Assembly (NCBI GenBank): GCA_002490315.1
Contig: DLKG01000055.1
Location: forward strand, 1 to 59,294
Direction of reading: 5' to 3'
Origin: Prevotella sp. UBA7594
GTDB taxonomy: Bacteria > Bacteroidota > Bacteroidia > Bacteroidales > Bacteroidaceae
DNA: 59,294 nucleotides
The position numbers and the translations under genes are program-made. Shown piece after piece: positions 52,942-59,294 of the stretch (the first letter of the stretch is position 1; each line of letters starts with the position of its first letter). The notes under the pieces are model-generated. The model made no database searches and was not told the DNA's origin. It worked only from the letters and a program-made list of their open reading frames with translations.

Positions 52942-55900
52942 TTATTTCACGACCTTAACACCGTTTATCACGTAGACGCCGCGCTTGAGCATCTGGAGAG
53001 ATGTGGCATTCTTCATTACGAGTTTGCCGTCAACGGTGTAGACGTCAACCGGGTGCTGGGCGTCAACGGTGATGCCGTTGATGGCTGTCTGACACTCGTC
53101 GCTGCTGGCGGCAGGCGACTCTCCGCCCGTGTACACTGCCGACACGCTGTAGCGTGTTGGAGGCGCTGTCGGGTCATACTGGAGCGTGTAGCTCGTAGCG
53201 TTGGCGTCGAGATTCTCTACGAGTTCACCATTGCGGTAGACATTGTAGCCCTGCAGCTTGCCGAAGCCTGAATAGTAAGAGATGTCGTCGAGGAGCAAGC
53301 AGTAGGCATTGTCGCTCTTCGTGGTGCAGCGGATGGCGAAGTAGTTGGCTCCGTCAGGCAACTGAGCAGAGAACGACGACCATGCACCGCCCGACTGCGT
53401 GAACTCCTCCAGCTTCTGGAAGTCGGCAGGAGCGTTTGTCTTGTCGGAGTAGAGAAGTTCGATGGTCTGCGGATAGCGTATGTTGCTCATGTCTGGCTGG
53501 GCGTTGTTAGCCCAGAAGATAACCTTCTGCGTCAAGCCTGAGAGCATCGGCGAGATAAGCCAGTCGTCGTTGTCGTAGTAGACGCCCTTCTTGTTGACGA
53601 TGTCGTAGCTGTACATACACATGAGACTCTTGCTGCCACTGTGCGCCTTGATAGAGGCGTTCTCCGAAGTGATGCCATTCTGGATGGCGTCGGGGTTGAA
53701 GACAATGTAGGTGTAGCCCTCGTTCTCATGCGGGAAAGCCATTCCGTAAGAGCCCCACCATCCGCCGGTCTTCGATCCTTTCTTTGACGTGTACGTCGTC
53801 CAGTCGCCAAACTGGTCGATAGTCCAATTGTCGTACTTCTCGAAAGTCTCGCGCATGCGGTTGCTTGCAGGCTCTGGAGTGTCCCATCTCATGCTGAGCG
53901 TAGATGTTGACTCGTCCTTCGTTGCGCTGAAGTTGGCAGGCATAGGAATGCCCGACTCCGTGAGGTCAGCAGCAAACGTAGCTGTGTTATTAGCCGTGTA
54001 CTCGTCGGCTGCGTACTCCACGCTTGCCACGAAGTTGAGTTTCGACGACTTGGAGTTGACGTCGCTCGTCACGTCGACATTGAACGTCTTGCTTGCGAGC
54101 GGCTCAAGAGCGTCGCTGACGGTCTCGTCGAGGAAGGTGGTGGAACCAGCCTTGAGCGTTACGTGATAGCCGGAAGCCGTTTTCTCGCCGTTGTTCGTAA
54201 CGGTGACAGTGGCGCTAACCGTAGCGCCCTTCTTGACTGTAGCCGGAGCCTTTACGTCCACGGCGAGGTCATTGGCGTAGGCGTTGCGCACCTTTACGTC
54301 GTCGAGCTGTATGATGCCGTAGATGTCAGCTGTGCCCTTGAAGGTCAGCACGACATAAGAAGCCTTTGCCATCTCTGCCGGAATCTTGAACGAAGAGCGG
54401 TGCCATTCATCGCTCTTGCCCGACACTGTTGCGTAGTCGATGGTGCCGATGAGCTGCTGCTTGCCGCCGGCAGGCTGCGCGTAGACCTCAAGTTTAGCAT
54501 TCTTGCCCGGTGTGGCGTTGTGGCTAAAGACAACGGAAGGATTGCTGGCACCTGCGAGAGCTATCTTGCCCGAGTTGATGTCGGCAGAGCTGCCGTTGCT
54601 ATAGGACGTGAACGAGAGGCAGTTGTTGTCGCCGTCGCTTGATGTCTGTTCGTTCTGAAGGAATCCTCTGCCGTTGTCGGCATCGCCAGTCAGCGACCAC
54701 CACAGCGGAGCGTCGTCCGTCTTCACGAAGTTGGAGCTGAACGGCAGCTGGTAGGCAGCGCCACTGAGCACTACGGGCGACTGCTGCGGAAGGCTCTCAC
54801 CCTTGGAGTTCTTTGCCGACACGGTGTACATGCCGACGGTCTGTGCGCCCGTTGTCGTATTTATATTATCAGTGTACTTCGGTTCTGTCGTGGAGCCGAT
54901 GAGCTGTTGGCTCACGTTGCCCTCGACGTTGCGCACACGATAGACATTGAACGTAACGTCCTTCTGAATGACTGCTCCGCCATTGGTGCCGAGAGCCGGC
55001 GTAGCGTCCCATGTAAGAGCCACGTTGCTAAGATTGTCCTTGGCTTCGATGTTCTGCGGAACGGCAGGCACGTCGAGTCCGACGTAAGCGGCAACAGTAG
55101 TAGACGTGCCGGCTCCTGCTGCAGTGTAGGCAGTGATAGTGTAGTTGTTGAAGCCCTCAACCGGGGAATTGTCAGTGCATGTAAGCGTTGAGCCGGCAGC
55201 CGACTGTCCGAACTCCTTCACTGTCGTGCCGTCGCGTGTCACGACAACCTTCGTGATTTGTGCCACGGCATTGCCCGCAACGTTCTTCGACGGCAGGCGG
55301 AAGCTGATAGTGGACTTCAGCGCTGTTGTCGGGTCGGGCGTGATAGTGAGATTCTCCACGGCAGCCGGTCCCTCAAGACATCCGTAGTCCTCGATGGAGA
55401 AGTCCTTCACGAGGATGCGGCCCGTCTGGGCAGAGCTCAAGGCATGTATGCCAAAGTAGAGGAGCTGATCCTTTGTCGACTTTATCTCTCCAGAGTAGGT
55501 GTTGCCGCCAGAAGGGATGGACGTCTGCGAGAGGAAGTTGTTGGAAAGTGCGCTCTCCGTGGCAGCGTTGCCCCAGCGTGCCTCTATTTTCTCGTCGTAG
55601 AAGGCGAGCGATTTGCTTGCCGTGAACGCCACGCGGTAGGCGTGGTTAGCCTGGAGATGTATAGGCGGAGTTACGAGCCAGTCGTTGGCAGTTTTGTTAG
55701 CCGTGGCATAGTAGGCACACTTGTCCACGTCGTCCCAGTCCCATGTAGAGCCGTCGCCGTTGGCGTCGATGGTCTTGTAGAGGTCGAAGGCGCTCTGTGT
55801 GGCGAATGTCTCCTTGTAGGGAGGCTCGATGTTGTCACCGTAGTTGACGGCAGCCGTCAGGCGTTCCTCGCCGCGTTTGGAGCCGTTGATAGGCGTCACG

Positions 55901-57345
55901 CCATAGTAGTAGTTGCGCAACTGTCGGTCGGTGATGGTCTCCGTAAACTGCGTGCCGCTGATTGCGGTCGCCACCTTCTTGCCTTCCGGATAGCGCACGA
56001 TGTCGTAGGTGAGCGAGCCGAGGTAACCTCCGTTGACAGTCGCCGTAGGCGCGCCCCACTTGATGGTAGCCTTGCCCGTAGAGGCTTCAATCTTCAATGT
56101 AGCGAAGGATGCCTGCTTCGGCGTGTCGTAGCCGACGAAAGCCGTCGTAGCGGTAGGCTTGCTGGTGCCGGCAGCATTGGAGAGAGTGGTTGAGAAATAG
56201 TTCATGCCCTCAGGCGCCGTAATCTTCACGGTCGTGGAGGAGTTGGCATTGACCTTGCCCGTTGCCACCAGCGTCTTGCCGGAGCGCATCGTGTAGGTAA
56301 GTTCGCCGCTGAGCGTCTGTCCGCCATAGGTCTTGCCAGGAGTGCTGATGGAGAGCCATCCCTCCGTAGAGGCGCCGTCGAACTTGACGCTTACCGTTGG
56401 AGAAGCGGGTGCTCCGTCGGCAGGCGCCGTTTCGGGAATGGCAAGACCATAGAACTGCTCGTCGTGAGGGAAGTCGGCAATCTTCGTTGCAAGACCCGTC
56501 GAGAGGTCAACCGTGTAGAGAGCGCCGTGGCGGTCGGCATCGAGAGCCGCCCAATAGAACGTGTCGTCCTCGGGGTCGATCTCGCCGCTTTGTCCGAAGC
56601 TCTTCTCCGACGACGGAGCTACAAAGACGCCCGTTGGTCCAATTTTCTTCTCCTCACCGGTGAGCACGTCAATCTCGTAGAGGTTGCCGTCGGTGGCAAC
56701 GCCGTAGACGCGCTCGTCGGAGCTGCATCCCATTGCCACATATTTGTGGGTGGAGGCAGCGATAGTGGAGCGCTTCATCGTGTTGTAGTCGATCACTCCA
56801 AAATCGAAAGCAGACATGTCAGCCGTGTAGAACTGTCCGTACACCTTTCCCGTAAGACGGCTTGTGGCTGTCTCTGTGGCGAGGAGCGACATGTCCGTAA
56901 CACTTTCCGGAGCATAGGAAGAAGCCCATTTATTGTTGGTGTTGAGCTGGTAGTAAGTGATGATGATGGAGTTACCGCTCGTCTTGTAGTTGATGAGGTC
57001 GTACTTGCCGTCGCGATAGGACGAGCCGCCGTTTGGCTGGAGAGTGCGTTCCGACTCGGTGCGCAGGTCGGTGAAGCCCGACGCTGTGGCGGCGTCGAAC
57101 GCCATAAAGCCATACTGGTGGCTTGCCGTAGGCCATGCTGTGGCGTACGACATATAGCCCCACAACTGCCGCGAGGCGGCACGTGCCGCAGCCTTTAGCG
57201 GACTAAGGAAGTTTGCCCCCGTCTTTGTCTCCTTGCGGAGGTCGGACGGCTGGCCGTTGTTCTGCGCCAATGCCGGCGTGGCTGCCATTGCAATGGCAAC
57301 AGCAGTCATGGCAGAGGCAACAGAGCGTCTGTTTCTTCTGTTCAT
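52942..57345 (-). CDS. Large T9SS surface protein with cleaved-adhesin-type and Fn3-like domains
   Basis: 1467 aa, signal peptide 1-27 (ending ALA). N-terminal beta-propeller-like region (about 55-310: YGFMAFDAATASGFTDL, YGVATDGNLYEIDVLTGEE, YTVDLSTGLATKI). Then several fibronectin-III-like repeats (FATLKIEASTGKATIKW, VALTWDATPALGTNGGA), two or three cleaved-adhesin/choice-of-anchor-J modules (NDWLVTPPIHL; NDDWLISPML, LLDDISYYSG), and a CARDB domain (NDLAVDVKAPATVKKGATVS). The C-terminus HPVDVYTVDGKLVMK, LKRGVYVINGVKVVK is a T9SS type-A-like tail. Cell-surface adhesion or glycan binding is likely. No protease catalytic domain is seen. Confidence 0.82.
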   Translation of the reverse strand: MNRRNRRSVASAMTAVAIAMAATPALAQNNGQPSDLRKETKTGANFLSPLKAAARAASRQLWGYMSYATAWPTASHQYGFMAFDAATASGFTDLRTESERTLQPNGGSSYRDGKYDLINYKTSGNSIIITYYQLNTNNKWASSYAPESVTDMSLLATETATSRLTGKVYGQFYTADMSAFDFGVIDYNTMKRSTIAASTHKYVAMGCSSDERVYGVATDGNLYEIDVLTGEEKKIGPTGVFVAPSSEKSFGQSGEIDPEDDTFYWAALDADRHGALYTVDLSTGLATKIADFPHDEQFYGLAIPETAPADGAPASPTVSVKFDGASTEGWLSISTPGKTYGGQTLSGELTYTMRSGKTLVATGKVNANSSTTVKITAPEGMNYFSTTLSNAAGTSKPTATTAFVGYDTPKQASFATLKIEASTGKATIKWGAPTATVNGGYLGSLTYDIVRYPEGKKVATAISGTQFTETITDRQLRNYYYGVTPINGSKRGEERLTAAVNYGDNIEPPYKETFATQSAFDLYKTIDANGDGSTWDWDDVDKCAYYATANKTANDWLVTPPIHLQANHAYRVAFTASKSLAFYDEKIEARWGNAATESALSNNFLSQTSIPSGGNTYSGEIKSTKDQLLYFGIHALSSAQTGRILVKDFSIEDYGCLEGPAAVENLTITPDPTTALKSTISFRLPSKNVAGNAVAQITKVVVTRDGTTVKEFGQSAAGSTLTCTDNSPVEGFNNYTITAYTAAGAGTSTTVAAYVGLDVPAVPQNIEAKDNLSNVALTWDATPALGTNGGAVIQKDVTFNVYRVRNVEGNVSQQLIGSTTEPKYTDNINTTTGAQTVGMYTVSAKNSKGESLPQQSPVVLSGAAYQLPFSSNFVKTDDAPLWWSLTGDADNGRGFLQNEQTSSDGDNNCLSFTSYSNGSSADINSGKIALAGASNPSVVFSHNATPGKNAKLEVYAQPAGGKQQLIGTIDYATVSGKSDEWHRSSFKIPAEMAKASYVVLTFKGTADIYGIIQLDDVKVRNAYANDLAVDVKAPATVKKGATVSATVTVTNNGEKTASGYHVTLKAGSTTFLDETVSDALEPLASKTFNVDVTSDVNSKSSKLNFVASVEYAADEYTANNTATFAADLTESGIPMPANFSATKDESTSTLSMRWDTPEPASNRMRETFEKYDNWTIDQFGDWTTYTSKKGSKTGGWWGSYGMAFPHENEGYTYIVFNPDAIQNGITSENASIKAHSGSKSLMCMYSYDIVNKKGVYYDNDDWLISPMLSGLTQKVIFWANNAQPDMSNIRYPQTIELLYSDKTNAPADFQKLEEFTQSGGAWSSFSAQLPDGANYFAIRCTTKSDNAYCLLLDDISYYSGFGKLQGYNVYRNGELVENLDANATSYTLQYDPTAPPTRYSVSAVYTGGESPAASSDECQTAINGITVDAQHPVDVYTVDGKLVMKNATSLQMLKRGVYVINGVKVVK

Positions 57346-57504
57346 ATTATAGGTTTTAGAGTGAGAATTAACGCATTACTTAATAACTTATGCAAATTTA
57401 TACATAATTATGTTAGCAAGCAAGTTAACTCCCACCAAATAAAAGACTTGCCAAATTATTTAACATCATTTGGCAAGCTAAAACCTACTTTGTCAGAAGT
57501 TTTG

Positions 57505-59244
57505 TTATTTTATTCCCCACGCCTTGAGGCAGTCGAAATCAATTGCGTCGAGTCCTGCCTGATGGAGCGTAACGGAGCGGTTGTGGTCGTTGAGATAGTG
57601 GCGCGTGCCGCACTTGTAGGACGGATTGGCAAGCGAGAGGTGCATGACGTCGGCGACGGGCTGCGCCTTTATGCCGGCAAGGGAGAGCATCGTCGGAAAG
57701 ACGGAGGCGTTCGACTGTACGTCCTTTCCCTTGTTGGCTTGGAGTGCCTTCATGATGTCGGCGTTGGCTGTGCGGTACTGGCGCGAGGTCCATACGAGGA
57801 AGGGCACGTGTATGCCGTGGCACGACGGTACGGGCGAGGCATGGAGGAAGCGTTCGCGCGAGTCGTCGAAGATGTTCTCGCCGTGGTCAGACGTGTAGAG
57901 CATGGCAGCCTGCACGCCTTGGCGTGAGAGCATCTGTATGATGCTATGCAAGAGGCGGTCGGTCTGCACGATGGTGTTGTCGTAGGCGTTGAGGAGCTGT
58001 GGACGGTTCTTCGCCTCAGCCTCCGTCGGAGTGTCGGGAAGGAAGACGGCATTGGCCTGCGCATAGCGGTCGCGATAGTTGAAGTGTGAGCCGTAGGTGT
58101 GGAGCACTATCAGCTCCTTACGGCGGTGCTTGGCAAGGATGTGCTCCAAGTACGGCAGAAGGCGTTCGTCGCTGGTCAGCGCCGCAACGTCGTCTGTTGG
58201 CTTTGCCTTGTTGTCGGCATTGTCGCGGATGAACACGAAGTCGTCGGCTTCCTCGCCGAAGAAGTCTATAAAGGAGTGGTTGGGCTGCTGATTGGAGACA
58301 AACGACGTGTGGAAGCCTGCCTCACGGAAGGCGCTGACGAGGCTCTTCTCTCGATAGAGTCTGCCGTGGTCTTCGGCAGAAGCGGCAGAGAGGAGCATCG
58401 GCACGCTCTTGTGAGTGGTGTTCGACTGCGACAGCACGTGCTGGAAGACGCAGAGACCCTCGGTCTTGGAGAGCAGCGGATTGGTGTGGCGCTGATAGCC
58501 ATAGAGTTGAAAGTTGTCGGCGCGTGCCGTCTCGCCGATGACAAGCACGTACACCTCCGTCGTGTCGCTCGGATGAGTGGAGCGTGCGCCGAAGCGGAAC
58601 TGTGCCACGTTGTCCTTGTAGTGTGCCGTGCGATAGCTCTCACGGCAGGCGAGATAGAGATTGTAGAAGATGTTTGCAGGATAAACATGATCCTCTGCGC
58701 GATAGTCGAAGTCGCCGTCCTTGGGGTAAGCGACATAAGACGCCACAATGAGCGCCACTCCAGCCACGCCTCCCCACAACGCCTTGCGGCGCGTGCGCTT
58801 GAGGAATGTCTCGTCCTGCTCCTTGCGGTGGCGAGCCCACGACACGGAGGCGAGCACGAGCAACGGCACGTAGACGATGATGACGGTGCCTACGGCGGGG
58901 ATGAGATTGCCGAGCAGCTCCATAGCCTCTCCTGGATTGGTCGTGACAAGATTGAGGAACATGTCGACGGCTATCACGCCGCGTCCGTAGAGATAGAGTA
59001 GCACTATCTGGAAGGCGGCAAAGAATATCAGCAGGAAGACGCGCCACACCTGCTTACCCGTGTCGCGCGAGAGCGCCATGAGCCATGCGTAGACTGCCAC
59101 GGGCAACACTACGTTGGCTACACATGCCAGTAGCGGCATGTGCTCCGTAAAGCATAGTGCCACGTTGGGGATGGCGAGTGATAACACGCAATAGAAATAT
59201 AGGAAATGTGGGGCCGTGAGACGGCGCAATAGAGATTTGAACAT
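57505..59244 (-). CDS. Phosphoethanolamine transferase (EptA-like)
   Basis: 579 aa. Four to five N-terminal membrane segments (to about residue 175), then a periplasmic sulfatase-fold domain. Key motifs: VIGETARADNFQLYGYQR with the nucleophile Thr (family E-T-A-R), LHTYGSHFNYRDRY, YTSDHGEN with metal-binding Asp/His, and HGIHVPFLVW. These enzymes add phosphoethanolamine to lipid A or other surface glycans and can raise resistance to cationic peptides. Which acceptor is used here is unknown. The start at 59244 gives a typical first membrane helix. Transcribed alone; the gap to the T9SS gene is 159 bases. Confidence 0.9.
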   Translation of the reverse strand: MFKSLLRRLTAPHFLYFYCVLSLAIPNVALCFTEHMPLLACVANVVLPVAVYAWLMALSRDTGKQVWRVFLLIFFAAFQIVLLYLYGRGVIAVDMFLNLVTTNPGEAMELLGNLIPAVGTVIIVYVPLLVLASVSWARHRKEQDETFLKRTRRKALWGGVAGVALIVASYVAYPKDGDFDYRAEDHVYPANIFYNLYLACRESYRTAHYKDNVAQFRFGARSTHPSDTTEVYVLVIGETARADNFQLYGYQRHTNPLLSKTEGLCVFQHVLSQSNTTHKSVPMLLSAASAEDHGRLYREKSLVSAFREAGFHTSFVSNQQPNHSFIDFFGEEADDFVFIRDNADNKAKPTDDVAALTSDERLLPYLEHILAKHRRKELIVLHTYGSHFNYRDRYAQANAVFLPDTPTEAEAKNRPQLLNAYDNTIVQTDRLLHSIIQMLSRQGVQAAMLYTSDHGENIFDDSRERFLHASPVPSCHGIHVPFLVWTSRQYRTANADIMKALQANKGKDVQSNASVFPTMLSLAGIKAQPVADVMHLSLANPSYKCGTRHYLNDHNRSVTLHQAGLDAIDFDCLKAWGIK

Positions 59245-59258
59245 TGTTTGTTTTTTTG

Positions 59259-59294
59259 ATTTATTTAGGAGGGAAGGAGTTAAGGAGTTAAGGA
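59259..59294. repeat. Start of a simple-repeat array at the window edge
   Basis: AGGAGTTAAGGAGTTAAGGA-type repeat, cut by the window end. Same style as 33347-33625. Confidence 0.5.

Overview
The window reads as a chromosome segment of a Bacteroidota bacterium, most likely a Prevotella or close relative. Three things point there. Many genes are preceded by Bacteroidota-type promoters (TTTG, about 19-20 bases, TAnnTTTG). The gene content is typical: an S46 dipeptidyl-peptidase, an SpmA-SpmB fusion, a flavodiiron protein, DUF2851, a Rpn-family nuclease and two large secreted proteins with type IX secretion (T9SS) C-terminal tails. The core genes are GC-rich and densely packed. I see no tRNA, rRNA, CRISPR array or intact insertion sequence.

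Layout. 1-6.1 kb: secreted endonuclease/exonuclease/phosphatase-fold protein, flavodiiron protein, sialidase, DEAD-box RNA helicase. 6.4-11.9 kb (minus strand): S46 peptidase, polysaccharide flippase, SpmAB fusion, with a decayed four-helix-bundle gene between the last two. 12.2-20 kb: coaD, ybeY, a xanthine/uracil-type permease, an NfeD-flotillin pair, a Rpn nuclease with an in-frame 12-bp repeat, and the YifB/ComM ATPase. 20.0-24.7 kb: an AT-rich accessory block with a HipB-like regulator under a perfect 24-bp inverted-repeat operator, a 514-aa protein of unknown function, two overlapping small membrane-protein genes (one with a KOW-like domain), a 346-aa Bacteroidota protein and a broken AAA-ATPase gene. 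24.9-31.4 kb: ruvB, DUF2851 and a 1246-aa T9SS protein. 31.6-38.2 kb: a CzcCBA-type divalent-metal efflux operon led by a His/Cys-rich small protein. 38.7-43.3 kb: GH2 beta-galactosidase and an M16 peptidase. 43.5-52.6 kb (minus strand): a citrate block, citD-citE-citF-citX-citCG followed by an aconitase-family hydratase and NADP isocitrate dehydrogenase. 52.9-59.2 kb: a 1467-aa T9SS surface protein and a phosphoethanolamine transferase.

How genes work together. CitD/E/F form citrate lyase, and CitX plus the CitC-CitG fusion make and load its prosthetic group. The adjacent aconitase and isocitrate dehydrogenase carry citrate to 2-oxoglutarate, so this locus holds both exits from citrate, but no citrate synthase or citrate transporter. 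CzcB, CzcA and CzcC form a tripartite metal pump. NfeD and flotillin form a membrane-microdomain pair. Sialidase, beta-galactosidase, S46 and M16 peptidases suit a host-associated glycan and peptide feeder.

The most unusual feature is the intergenic DNA. Several families of dispersed palindromic and tandem repeats recur. The main one is a roughly 30-bp GC-rich unit (AACTGGGAGAGG, then GGGCGCCC, then CGCCCCCGAC). It sits mostly 3' of genes, often as nested inverted pairs around a shared 20-bp hairpin, and copies also appear translated in frame inside czcA and the citCG fusion gene. All calls are from reading the sequence alone; family names rest on remembered motifs, not searches.
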